64,000 bases of DNA. Origin: Melieria omissa (Eukaryota > Arthropoda > Insecta > Diptera > Ulidiidae). This document shows, piece after piece, positions 12,638-24,900 of the stretch; positions within the stretch are counted from its first letter, which is position 1, and each line of letters begins with the position of its first letter. The translations under genes were made by a program, and so were the position numbers. The stretch is taken from contig OZ020268.1 in NCBI GenBank assembly GCA_963971225.1, forward strand, positions 109,956,830 through 110,020,829, written 5' to 3'. The notes below the pieces were generated by a model. It saw only the letters and a program-made list of their open reading frames with translations, was not told the origin of the DNA and did no database searches.

Positions 12638-13298
12638 AATTTTCAGAACTTTACTTAAAATTTACTTTAAAAAAATTTATTTCGTCAAGAAAAGAGACCT
12701 AATTGTATTTTGGCAACAGTTAACAACAACACAATATACTGAGCTTTTGCTTATTGGATCTATAGGCTTGATTACACGTAATAAGTAGAGTGAGAAGACA
12801 GCAACTCGAACGAGTACTCGTTTCGTCTAAACGGTAAGGCGAGTTCTTGATTGAGTCAGTGACCGATGAAAGTGGCGAGAGAGCCACTAGAATCACATTT
12901 TGTTTGCTAGGCCGAGCGACCACTACTTTACCGTTATATTTGTCTCTTTTTCGCAGCGATTCGCGGAATCGCTCGTCACATGCGGAATCGCTCGTAACAT
13001 GCGGAATGCGTCACACACCACTTTTCGCTCGGTTGAGTTTATTTGCGCGAGTTGCTTAGTTCATTTTGTGCATTGTAAAACTGAACTGACTCGCCACGTG
13101 TCAAAATACGTGTGAACAACTCGTAGCTTTTGCTCGCTATCCCAGTTCTTTCGGCCTAGTACCATTTTGATGTCTCGTCACTCGACTCGTTGCGTGTAAT
13201 CAAGCGTTATGCATCTATCTAGCATTGTGCAAAGTATTAACACATAAACCCGAAAATTAAAAATTTTGGGTTGTGTCACTTTTGAGGGTGTGCGATAC
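12638..13298 (+). repeat. Dispersed repeat B, copy 1 (interrupted)
   Basis: CTAAAATTTTCAGAACTTTA at the left and GGGTTGTGTCACTTTTGAGG at the right match, in inverse orientation, the 16440-16711 copy in Lmx1 intron 5. The copies share also the GTTAACAACAACA...ACTGAGCTTTTGCT block. Copy 1 is longer because it holds an insertion at 12766-13205. Class unassigned. Confidence 0.65.
12766..13205. mobile_element. 440-bp inverted-repeat element nested in repeat B
   Basis: Perfect 13-bp ends GCTTGATTACACG (12766-12778) and CGTGTAATCAAGC (13193-13205), extending imperfectly for about 35 bp. The comparison copy at 16440-16711 lacks this segment, showing the empty site directly. Inside, GCGGAATCGCTCGT-type units repeat around 12958-13010. 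Target duplication not clear. Confidence 0.65.
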
Positions 13299-13364
13299 GT
13301 ACACCCAAGGATGTGCTTGTTGGCGAGAGTGAGAATAGCCAGATAAGATTATTGCAGGCATATG

Positions 13365-15599
13365 TTTTCCTAAGTATGCTTAGTAGCATCGTCATTCTAT
13401 GAATTGCACCAGTTGCACTCCATTGATGCTATATTCAAATGCACAACAATGCGCTCAGCAATAAAAAGAATGTCCAAAATTTGCTCTTAAACGGCCGTAC
13501 CTTTCTTTAATGTTTATTTATTTATGCAAATTAAATTCAACTACAACAATGCAAACAACAATCGATGAAGCGACCACGTGCGCCACAACTTTTGTTCCAC
13601 ATGCAATCAGCTACCAACAACAATAACAGCAAACATCACGTCATTCCGCATTCACATCTACAACCCTCGCCGCCTCACGTTGCAACCCCATTAAGCGGAC
13701 AGTGCGTTGGTTGGAGCTGTTTGAATCGCAATGTCAGTCCCAGTCCACAGCGTGAGCTGCCTCGCCAACGATTTTTTTTGTCCGTCCGCGCATGAGTACG
13801 GCAGCGTGATGTGCATTTAAATGCTCCGCTGAAATGGTAATTAATTACGTAATTTACACATTTGCCAGCCTGCGAAAGCGGCAACAGGCCGCTCGGAAAG
13901 GCGGAAACATCCATTCGTTGGCGATACGCCGAACAAACGAAAAAAGGAAACGCAACACGTAAGGAAAAAATGGCTGGAAATGTTGAAATGTCATTCAGCA
14001 AAAGCAACACAAGTGCAACCAAACAGAGCGAAAATAAAAGCACAAGCTGACCGACCAGCTGCAGCTAACTGATGCGACGAAATGAAAGAGTCCAGCAAAA
14101 CAAACAAGTGAGCCGGCCACGTGGAGGAGGTGGGGAGTGTCGAAAAAAACGAACGAGTTTGCGGTTGCTTTGTGAAATGTTTCTCCCTCTCCCTGCAGTT
14201 CGATGACTTTTTTATTTATGCGTTTCACTTGCTCAACGCTAGCTGGCACTGCATCATTTCACTTGCACTTTTTGTTAACTTTTGATTGTTCGCCTCCTCC
14301 TGCTCGGCATTGATTAATGGCTGCTGCGGAAATAGCGCCTTGCCCGCAATCACTAACGACACTACAACCAAGTGTTCCTTTCGTTTTTCGTTTCGTCATG
14401 TTTGTTGTTGTTGTTTTCGTTGTGTTGAGGACATTGCGCACATCAAAATTCACCCTCGTTGCCATGTGCACGCGTCGCCTTCGCGCCAGTTCGAGGGTGT
14501 CGATTTCAAAGGGACGAAGCGCATAATCGCCAAATCGCTGGAAACAATTTCGGGCCATCAGCCGAAAACGTATGCTCGTGGGCATCGCAACTCCTCTTCC
14601 GAGGGTACATTTGTATTCCCGCGCACACTTTGGGGTATAATCTTGTTACCATTACCAGATTACCGGAGCGGCAGCGAACATAAATGCGCACAATTACTGC
14701 GACTAATGTGACACATATTGTGACAAATTGCTCGGCTGTTGCATGTGCATGTTTGTGTGCGTTAGTCGTTGCTTGTATATCGGAAGAAACGGCTCAACGC
14801 AAGTTAAATGCATTAAACATTAACAGTAACAGACCCATAAGTGGCGATACTTAGCCCAGTAATTCTCTACACCCACAATTATCTGCAACGTTTTGCTTGA
14901 CTTTTCTGTATTCTACGTGTTATCTACGCCAACATGTAAAGTCTGCGCTGCATTTGGAAAATCTGCCACCGCTGCCACTGGACTACACAACTGCAACGTT
15001 GCCAACGCATGCGGCGCATTCAGACGCTCAAATGCCTCGCATTCCACTGACTCGCGACACTGTGCTCTCCTTTTCAGTGGGGTCACTGACGTCATTGCAC
15101 TGGCATAACTTTTCATTGTCCTTGAGTTACACGATAAAGCCGGCACAAGTGTTGCCTTTGCTACCATTGCTCTGACAGTTTCTGTTGCTGACGGTGTGAC
15201 AATAAAATCAGCGACAACAGCAACAGTAAACAGCAACAATTGATGCCTGAAGAACAATGCATGACAAATTTGGATTTTCCGCCCGTTTTATCCATTTCAC
15301 CCATTTCAGCCGCGCCATTCATTTCATGCGTTTAACGCCATCGCCCTGCGCCACGTTGCGCTTCGTTGTGCTGCACAGCCGTAAAGTGTTGTCAAATGTG
15401 ACTAATTTGCCAACCCCTCCGCGCATGGTCACCCCATTCGCATTCGCATTCGTCGCGCTCTGGCTTCTCTGTGTTTTTGTCAACTGTGCGGAACTAATTT
15501 CTTGACTGCACCTGCAAAACAGAAACAAAGGCAATGCGGCAAGTGTTCAGTCAGTGGTCGGATTTCTCAAATAGCTTTCTTCCAATTTCGATTCAATTT
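13365..15599. other. No gene recognised; GC-richer unique DNA downstream of Lmx1
   Basis: Starts of frames overlap on both strands at 13565-15534, none with a domain or splice-supported structure. Possible regulatory DNA of the neighbouring gene (inference only). Confidence 0.35.
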
Positions 15600-15605
15600 T
15601 TTATT
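15600..15605 (-). promoter_or_regulatory. Candidate poly(A) signal of the Lmx1 gene
   Basis: AATAAA on the minus strand about 170 nt after the stop codon, in AT-rich sequence. It is the nearest canonical hexamer; later sites cannot be excluded. Confidence 0.4.
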
Positions 15606-15776
15606 CATTTCGTTCTTCTTATTTTTCATTAGGTGCTTTCTCTAATTCATAATCAACATTTAGTTATAATTATTCAGTTATTTTTACAAAGTCTAGTTTT
15701 GATTTTCTCCTTCTTCGATATTTTCTGTTTTCTTAAGAAATGTGTACTTATTACTAGATAAACTCCTGGGGGGCGC

Positions 15777-15976
15777 TCAGTTCTCTACCATGTCCTTGCC
15801 GCAGTCGCCGTAGGTCAGCTCCTCTGGTCGAAAGTAGGAGTTCTGCATGCTGTACAGCCTGTCGATGGGATTAATCATAGGCGACTGGCTAAATGGGCCC
15901 ATCAGCTGTTGAAACGTGGCGTAACTCAGGCCCAGAATGGTATTGAGAATGGGTTCATTTGTCTTGTTGCAGTTTT
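15777..15976 (-). CDS. Lmx1a: Lmx1 coding exon 6: conserved C-terminal tail and stop
   Basis: Acceptor ...CAATTACAG|AAAAC at 15977; phase 1 is completed to Glu621. It encodes [17 protein letters not shown], a Phe/Gln stretch, then [16 protein letters not shown] and the fly-type tail ending KDMVEN with TGA at 15779-15777. The [10 protein letters not shown] block is the same C-terminal signature that ends vertebrate Lmx1b, strong independent evidence for the family call. It is separated from exon 5 by a 1587-nt intron filled with transposon relics. Confidence 0.93.
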
Positions 15977-18900
15977 CTGTAATTGAGATGTTTAGAATCT
16001 TAGAAGTGAATACATTCAAACATAAAAATCTTCACTCAATAATACTGCTTCTAGTTTCTGCTACCGAAAGGCTGATTTCTCAACTTTACAGAACATCAAC
16101 CGACTAAAGTTTAGTCACTAAACTCAACAACACAAGCAATAAAACCGGCTTAGTTTCTTCACTTAATATTATCAATATTTTTGAATTTGCAACTTATCTA
16201 CTATTCTTCCCATACGTGCGTATTCTTAGTGCTATATTGGTATAAGATCGGTATGCAGCTCTCAGGAAAAGCGAAAACTTCATATAAAAAAAACTCAAGA
16301 AATGTTCAAGAAAAATTCCTTGAGTCATATTTTCTTGACGTATACGCTGGTCACAAGAAAACTGATTCGGTTGTTAAATTTGTTTTTTCATTGAACAGTG
16401 AAAATGACAACACTATTTTCGGCAAAAAATATATCGCACACGCACTACAAAAGTGACACAACTCAAAATTTTTCATTTTCGGGTTTATGTGTTAATACTG
16501 TACACAATGCATAAATCTACCAATCAGCAAAAGCTCAGTGTATTTTGTTGTTGTTAACTGTTGCAAACTGTTGTTAGGTCTCCCTACATGTCAGAAGTTT
16601 GATGCTATTTGATCGCTGCAGCTAAATGCAAAAGAGTCCTAATTCAAATTGTGACGAAATCAATTTTTGTTGAAGTTAATTTTAAGTAAAGTTCTGAAAA
16701 TTTTAGTATATATTGAATGCACGGCCGTGGAACTAATGCCCAAGTATGCCTCTATCTCACGGTAGGTCACATGACGATGTTTCATTATGAGTTCACCCAC
16801 AGCATCGATGTTTCTGGCACAATGACCGATTTTGGACGACCATCACGAAATTCGTTCTGGATCGAACGGCAACTACTCTTGAATTCGTTAAACCAGTTAT
16901 AAATTGTCTTGAGGGTTGGTGCCAAATGCCGAATAAAGGCGATCGAAGCACTGTTGTTGAGATAATTCGGAAATCTGGATCGGATAATTCGGATAACTTC
17001 GGAAATCGTAAAAACGCATTGCTCGAAAATGTTCACGAGTTAAATCAATTTTTTAACCGAGATGAAATTTTCAAGTTAGTGTAAACAACAAAAACAGCGC
17101 TTGAACATAAAAATGTTCTAAGCACGTTTAGCGTAAAAAATGATAAACTTTTCAATGGCAATGTCAGATTTTTCGAAAACGTACTAGACCATCCTTATTG
17201 AAAAAATATAAAAGGCAGCCTACGTACTACTTTTTCACGCTCAAGAAATTTATGCTCGTTTTTTCTTAAGCGTTTTCTTGAGAGCTGCATACCGACCTAT
17301 ATCATTGACCAAGGGGTTGTACATAGAAAAAATTGTTTCACTACGATTTCTTATGATATATGTATGTCTATCTTGCCGAGAACTCTCCGCTGATAAATCG
17401 CCGAACGTTTTCCCTTATTGTGTCGCATGTCCTTAAAAATATGCATAAAAGCAATTGTCGTAATCGGCAATTGCCGCGTGTTCTTTTTAGCTCGCGCCAA
17501 ACATAACAACAATAACATCAAGTGTGCTGTAGTACTGCCACCCGCTTGACAACGCCCACGCACCTTTATTGGTTTCCATGCAATTAAAAGGCGCATTCTC
17601 GTTCTCGTCCTTGATGCAACGCAATTTACTAACGCCGTCCGCACCGCTAGAGCTTGTTCCGCCACCGCCGCTGCCCGTTCCAGCTCCTCCACACGACGAG
17701 TACGGCGACTCGAGCATCGACTCGTTGTCGCTGTGCGCCTCGTCTTTGATTTTCGCCAGGCTGCTGTTGTCGGATTCCTGCGAGTCCTGCGAGTCGCTGG
17801 CACCTTTGGCGTGCTCCTGCTTCGCTTTCTTCTGGATCTTCTTCACTTTAGCGCGCTGATTCTGAAACCAAACCTGTTGAGTGCATAGGCAAAAGAAAAG
17901 AGTAAGCGTGTCTTGTATTTAATTTCGCTGCGCGCACAAATTAAAAATAAATTAAGCACAAATTAAGGCAGATGAAAAATTAAAAGCTAATTGCTCAAAG
18001 CACCGGCCGCCGCAGCGGCTGCCACTTGCCTGTACAATCCTTAAGCTTAAACCAGTCTCCTTCGCTAGGTTCTCTCTCACTTTGCGGCACGGCTTCGGCG
18101 ACACTTCGAACGATGCCTTGAAGGCGCGGCGCTGCTGCGTGTTGAGAATGGTGCGCGGGCGTTTCGGGCCGCGGCGCCCATCCAGTTTCGGCGGAAATAA
18201 GTCATCGCCATAGAAATCTGCAAAGGGAAACGAGAAACATGGCGAGTTGGGTGTAATATCAATTAAAGCAACAACAACAACAATACGTACGAAAACGTGC
18301 GCGTGTGCTTGCAATGATTTTTTAATACTTGTAAATTCACTTTGACTTTGAATTCGCTCAACAAACACAAAAATGAAACTTTTTACTAAAACAACTGAAC
18401 AACAACAACATCCGAACAAAAACAATATCGCCAAAAAATTCCACTTGAGTGGATTTTGCCTTTGTTGTTGCTGCTTTCTATTTTAATGTTTATTTAATTT
18501 TTAGTCGTTGCTTAGTTGTTGTTTTTTTTTGCTGATGTTAACGCTGGTGTTGTTATTGTTTCAATTGTTGTTGTTGTGGTTGCGTGTGCAGGTTATGCTC
18601 ACCGTATCCTTGCAGCATCTCCACTTCCTTCTCATAATCGAAGCGGCAGAATAATTGGCCCTGCTTCACCACATACTGCTCGCCCTTCTTCAGCAGCGCC
18701 CCGCACACCACGCACGCGAAGCATTTCAAATGGAAAACATTCTCGAGGGTCCTCATCACGAGCTCATCGGAGGCAATTTTGTGTCCGCAGCCAAGGCAAC
18801 GATTGCGTATGAAGAGTCTGTGTGTTGGCGAGGAAAAAATGTGGCGATTTCGTTGGTTTTGTTGTTGTAGTTAGAAGTGGATAAAAATTGAATTAAAATG

Positions 18901-21900
18901 TGTGCGGTATCTACTTAAATATGATTTGTTCGCATCCATTTATATTGGTCAATATAAAATAAAGTAAAAATGGCCAATTCCAGTGGAAGTGTGTGTGTGT
19001 GTGATCAAAGGGATTCAATGTGCTTCAATGTTTGCGTTTGGTAATGGTGAATTGAATTCATTTTGTATTTAAGTATGTAAATGAACTCATGCTTCAATAA
19101 AATTTCTATGTCATGCATGCATAAGGAAACTAGACGCGACGCATGGATCTGTGTAATTCAGCGGACTACTGTTTGTATGCTGACTGGATTGGACGCCAAG
19201 CGGTCCCTTACCTCTCATAGTCGATGCGACAGTAGAGCTTGCCGTCGCGCGCGAAACACGAATGCACCAAGTGCAGCGCGCAGGTGGCGCACTTGAGGCA
19301 GCCCTCGTGGAACGAGGTGTCCACGACACGCATTATGTACCGATCACAAATTGGCTGACAGCAGTAGCCGCACTGCGCCATGGCGGGCGACAGGCCGCGG
19401 CACGACAACGCCGTCAGCGGCAAGGGTACAGACAGCTGCAGCGATAGCGGATCCACTGCGGCGCCGGACGCGGACCCGGACGTTGCATGGTTGCAAAGCA
19501 TCGCGGTGCCGGCAACCGGATGTTGTCCGTGTACCAGGGCGGGCGTTGTATGCGTTGCGTGCAATTGTAATTGATGTTGGTGTTGGTGCTGGTGTTGCAA
19601 ATGATGTTGCAGCGCAAGTGGCATGCCGCCGCTACTATTGTGACAATTGTTGTGGCAGTTGCTGTTGTTGTTGTTGTTGTTGCTGATGGACAGCGGGCCA
19701 CCAAGAGCCATACCATTCACGCAATCGCCGCCAATGCCATTCAAATTGCATTCGCCCAGCGTCACGCGGCCGGAATGACAGAGCGCCTGCAATGGCGGCG
19801 GGAGCGATGGTGGGCCTGGTCCAGGCCCATCTGAATGCGATTGTTGCTGGTGTGTGCTGAGAGTTTTGCTGTTGCTATTGCTGATGTCGTTGCTGTTGTT
19901 ATTGTTGTTGTTATTGTTGTTGTTGTTATTTTTATTGCTGGTATTGTTATTATTTTTATGGTTGCTACAATTTCCGTTGACATTTGTTGAAGTGGTTGCT
20001 GTTGTTGTTACTGTTGTTGTGGTATTTCCGCTTCCGTTGCCCTCTGCGCCAAGCGTCTTTCCTCCGCATAGCGCCTCGTTGGGCGCCATTGGCGCTGTTG
20101 ATGCCGCAGCGCCATTTGTTGGCATTGTTGTCGGTGTGCCATTCACGTTGCCATTTGTCGTTGCTGCAGCCGTTGCTGTTGCTGTCACTGCTGTTGTCGA
20201 TGTTGTTAACATTCTTTCATTTCCGCCCATCAGCATAGTTGTTGCCTGCTGTTGCTGTTGTTGTTGCTGTTGTAGTTGTAATTGTAGTTGTTGTGGCGTA
20301 TGACACTTGATGTCCAGCGGAACTGTGCGTCCGAGTGTGCGCATGCAAATGGAAAAATATTTAAACAATTTTTATTTGCGCCTCGTAAATTCCGCTTGCA
20401 GTAAATGACAACCGCCACAGCCCGCAGCCAGCAGCCCGCTGCCACTGACCGCCCCGGCCACTTGGCCCGTTCCAGTAATGAAACCGCAATTGCAAGTTTT
20501 GCATTCAACGCCACTTTCCCCACTCAGTGCGACAAGAAGGGCGACATACAGAAACAAATGTAAAGTTTTCCACTTTTTGAGGTTATGCAATGGATTTGTT
20601 TACAAATTGAACGAGGCGCTCAAACCAATCGAAACGACAATGCAGAGGATTCGCGCATGGAGCGGGCTGTCAGTCGGTTGGGGTCGGGTCGGGGTCGGGA
20701 TTGACATCGCTTAGGGCTGCTGGCGGCCGGACATTTTGGAGAGTTGTAGTGAATTTGTGGTTTTGTAATTATGGAAATAACTGTAATAATTTCACAGCAC
20801 GAGCACACAAATTTGCCCGACTAAATTTTTCACAGTGAAATTGCCACAACCGACATTTCACAGCTGGCATTGTCATCGTGATACACACATATTCATACAT
20901 AGTGCGGTTGTTGTTGCGGCTGCTGGTGCTCTGGCAGTCATTACGTTTCATTGGAAAGGCGAGAAATGTAGAGAGTTGGGAGTCGGTTCGGTTTTGTCTC
21001 AATTTATGGTGAATTTCAAGCGGCGTGGTTGCTGCAATTGTTGTAATTGCAATTTGTGGTGCATTTAATTTTTAAATACTCGACATGTGCCGGCGTCGTT
21101 GACGCTCCGCTACCGGCAGCAGCAAAGTATGTTGGTCAAAACAGAATTCTGTCGAAATGTCAGGTGCATTTACGGTCAGAAATATTTCGAGCATCTGCCA
21201 TTAATGTGTTAATAATTTAAGTGAATAAATTATTTAATTGTCGCGGGCGTTGAATTTATTATGAAAATGTGTGTGTGTGTTGCAATGTTGCACTTAAAAT
21301 ACCAGCATAAGTACATAAGTATTTGCGATAAACGCCAAATATTTTCGGCAAAATCAAACACAACCTTTCAAGGTCAGTGCGTACGTTGAAAAACGTGACT
21401 AATGTTATATTTTTTTTTTAATAATTAATACATAGTGGGTTAATGATTTGCTCAAATAAGTTGTACATAAATATATATGGGGTGCTTCCATGCATTATTG
21501 CACCGAACCTGCTAAACATACATAGCAATGCACATTAATTTTAGAGCAAAATGTTTGCTCTGTAATTGATATGAACCATTTGCTTGCACTTTGCACATTG
21601 ATTTCAATTACCAAACATTTCGAATTTTTCGAAATGCTTAAATAAAGCATTGCCGTTTTGCACACATATGCAATAAAGTTGGAATAATTTTGTAATTAAA
21701 AACATCTTTTATAGTTAAACTAGCAGAGCCCCGCGGCTTTGCACGCAAGTTTAAGTCAATGAGCCCAACAACAAATTTCATCATACAACACTTTGACACC
21801 CATGTTTTGACGCTTTAGACCCCAAATTTCCAGAAATTCCGTCCTGGCGTAAGTTTATTTTCTATAAAGTGTCTAGAGTTCAAATTTCATGTTTGTAGCG

Positions 21901-24900
21901 TTAGCGGTTTGGGCTGGGCGGGGATGAATCAGTTAGTCAGTCAGGGCAATCAATTGCAGTGAAATTCCTCATAACCGGACACTCACCGTCGCAGTGTTTT
22001 TGTCCGGTTATGGGAGATGTCCGCTTTTGGGGGAGAAAGGCACAAAAAGTTGGTTTAAATTATATCCAAGTGTTTCTCGTTTATTTATTTAATATTTTGT
22101 ACGAATTTATAAATATTGAATATTTATTAAATATTTTTTACAAGTTAGTCAGTCAGTCAGGGCAATCAATTGCAGTGAAATTCCTCATAACCGGACACTC
22201 ACCGTCGCAGTGTTTTTGTCCGGTTATGGGAGATGTCCGCTTTTGGGGGAGAAAGGCACAAAAAGTTGGTTTAAATTGTTTCCAAGTGTTTCTCGTTTAT
22301 TTATTTAATATTTTGTACGAATTTATAAATATTGAATATTTATTAAATATTTTTTACATGTATAGGCAAAGTACATACATTGTACAAGTCGTTAAATTTT
22401 AGTGCTGCTTTGGTTGAAGGTTGATTGTTTTAATTTCAAATGTAAATTTTCAAATAAAAGTAAGATTTGTATTATAGGGTTGTACAAAGTTTTAAAAACC
22501 GGTTGGGCATATTTTAGAATTTTGTCCGTTTATGAGAAATTTTTTATTCTAAATGGTTTAGAATCCAAAATGGTATGGAAAACTTAATGAAATTGCTGTG
22601 TCTAAGAAATTTGTCCTGTTATAAGGGCTGTCCGTAATGAGGAATTTCACTGTAGATGTATATTGATTTGAGTTGAGTTGCGTGGTGCCACGCCTCTTTT
22701 ATGCAATGCCCAATCCATTCTTCCAGGCGAAGACCTATCCGACCCATCTGTCCCACCTATTATTCCGAAGTTATTCCATATTAAAAATTTAGGTTGTACA
22801 GGAGGTGCCACGCCCACCTGTCGGCTCGTATTCACACTATATGGCTTACCGAGATTTAGTCAAGACGATAATAATAATAATTTAATAATAAAATAATTGA
22901 TTGGCACGACAGCCCGCTTACGCGAGACTAAGGCCTAGCTTCCCGCAACCACTCGTGTTGTGCGTGTGAATTTTGTACGCGGGTGGAAGGGACCTACAGT
23001 TTTATGCCGGTTCCGAACGGCAGGTTGGGAGCTTTTTCATAGGCAATTTTTACTCTCAGAGGTTTGCCATTTCCAGCTGAGAGGACAGCCACCGAAAGAG
23101 AAAACGAGTTTCCCGTTATTTTTTTTAGGTGTTACTACATGCAGTATTCGATCTTGCGTCGCTCTGCATGCGACTCGTTGGACCGCGCACTAACCAACTG
23201 AGCCACGGCGGCTGCCAAGTCAAGACGAACCTTCCGTAAAAGACTCAGCTCAATCGGCTGTCCAGTTTTTTAGTTTTAGTGTCGTGTGACCAACAAACAA
23301 ACAATGAGAGATATTAATTTTTATATATACATATATAGATCTGTCAACATAGTCTAAACAAATTTAAACATTTGTGCAACAACCTATTTTCCAAACGAAT
23401 TAAGTGCTTTGAGCCGACTCCGTACCTTAGTGGCGAAATAAACTCATTTTTAACTAAAAGATATATCTGTAAAATCGTTTTCCTTGAACGTTTAAGGTTT
23501 CTTTAGCTTGTAAACTTTTTAAAGTTGTATGTTCCTCTAAGTGCGAATCATTATATATAGTACATCATATTACCTCATACACAGAGTAAAAAAAGACAGT
23601 GAGAAAGACAAGAATCTCGAATCTCGAGCTCTCATTATTTATCTCTCATTTATTATTACTTTTATTATTTATAGAATGTTTGCTTTAATCATTTAAGGTT
23701 AGCGAATTATTGACTTCGGATATTGTTTTCTCTTTTTACACGATAGATACGTTCCCAAAACAAGGTGTAAACAATATTAAAAATATTCTTGTTCGAGTTC
23801 ACTTAATTGATTTCGTGCTTACACTATAAAATTCAATAAATATACTTAAAAAAAATAAATTATACCTTGGATAAAAGGAAATAATATCTGAAATTCATTA
23901 ATATAAAAAATAATATAGACATACAAATTTATAGAATATTAAAAATCGTGTTAAAACAAAACAAATCGTGTAAAAAGGGAATTTTTTTTTTTGTAACTCG
24001 TGCTAAATCAAATTCGTGTAAAAAAATCGTATAAAAAGAGAATTCGGTGTATATTCTGTGTAGGTTCTTAGCACGTCTAATCTACAGTGATTTGAGTACT
24101 GAATTGTGTACTTCATTAAAGGGATCAATGAGTAACCTTGCATAAAGTTATCAGAATACAAATAGGTTCACTGGATCTCATCACTTTGCAATTATTATCT
24201 TTTGCGTATCTGTTTGTGAAGCTAAATATGTTTCTATCTGATATTGTTAATATTATAATAATAAAATAATATTATCAATATATTAATATACAAAATTATC
24301 AGGTGTACAACTTTGCTTCCGCCGTTTTCCGATAGGTGGCTGTACCGGCTGAGGCTGGTTGAAATACATAGATGGTAATGCCTTTAAAGTGAGTGTGGAC
24401 AGTGCCTAACGAATTGTCATCGCCGTTTCAGTGACAGTTGTTCTTGTTTTCGTATTATTCACGCTCGAAAATGTCCGTTTATGTGCCCAATTCTCGCCAT
24501 TTGCGGGAAGTTTTACTTTTCTGTTACAATTCGAAAAAAAATGCAGCTGAAGCGCATCGAATGCTCTCAGAAACTTACGGTGATGCTGCTCTGAGTGAAA
24601 GAACGTCGCGCGCTAAAAGAACAGCGGCCACAATATCAAGAGCGACATGAGAAGTCATCCTCCAACACGACAATGCTCGGCCTCACGTCGCAAAAGTGGT
24701 CAAAAAGTACCTGGAAACGCTGAAATGGGAAGTCTTGCCCCACCCGCCGTATTCCCCAGACGTCGCCCCTTCTGACTTCCACCTATACTGTTCGATGGCA
24801 CACGGCCTGGCAGATCAACATTTTCAATCCTTCGAAGAATTGGAAAAATGGATTGCTTCATGGATAGCGTCAAAAGAGAACTCCTTTTTTCGAGCCGGGA

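Larger units (their letters stand above)
11456..13364. repeat. Composite repeat with inverted ends and about 55-bp direct flanks
   Basis: Inverted ends lie at about 11511-11542 (CGCATACCCACTACAAAAGT...) and 13268-13298 (...TTTTGAGGGTGTGCG). Outside them, a stretch starting GATGTGCTTGTTGGCGAGAG occurs in the same direction at 11456-11510 and about 13311-13364. Inside are the AAACT microsatellite, AT-rich DNA, a pogo-like terminus ending CACTGTA at 12637, and the 12638-13298 repeat. Layering makes exact class assignment unsafe. Confidence 0.45.
16248..17295. mobile_element. Inverted-repeat element in Lmx1 intron 5, holding nested relics
   Basis: TCGGTATGCAGCTCTCA at 16248-16264 is repeated inverted at 17279-17295; similarity continues inward (GAAAA..GC, CTCAAGAAA). 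Runs of CAAGAAAA/TTTTCTTG recur inside. It encloses repeat B copy 2 and a mariner fragment, so it is older than those, or they are joined in one composite. Confidence 0.55.
15977..17563 (-). other. Lmx1 intron 5 (1587 nt), mostly mobile-element relics
   Basis: It holds an inverted-repeat element (16248-17295) which itself contains a dispersed repeat (16440-16711) and a mariner fragment (16712-17040). The DNA next to both exons is not obviously repetitive. Confidence 0.7.
21720..23330 (-). mobile_element. Helitron-like element copy 2 (reverse), with two nested insertions
   Basis: CTAG at 21720-21723 followed by CAGAGCCCCGCGGCTTTGCA is the inverse of the 3' ends at 9418 and 54806. Boxes ACGCCTC, ACGCCCACC and the TCAAGACGAAC...TCCG tract near 22860/23220 match copy 1 near 8590 in reverse. 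It is interrupted by 21957-22652 and by the SINE at 22869-23217, so it predates both. Confidence 0.55.

Noticed and set aside
19854..20303. Poly-Leu/Val plus-strand ORFs that look like membrane proteins
   Set aside because: They are antisense to the Gln/Asn/Thr runs of Lmx1 exon 2.
20323..20368. Alternative Lmx1 start [15 protein letters not shown] in front of exon 2
   Set aside because: A good acceptor at 20323 and an upstream exon of matching phase fit better; kept only as an alternative.
21959..22402. 147-aa plus-strand ORF with an internal protein repeat
   Set aside because: The repeat is the translation of a tandem DNA duplication at a transposon end; no domain and no gene signals.
22960..23193. 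ORFs [16 protein letters not shown]... here and at 27604
   Set aside because: They lie on the opposite strand of the two SINE copies and simply reflect shared SINE sequence.
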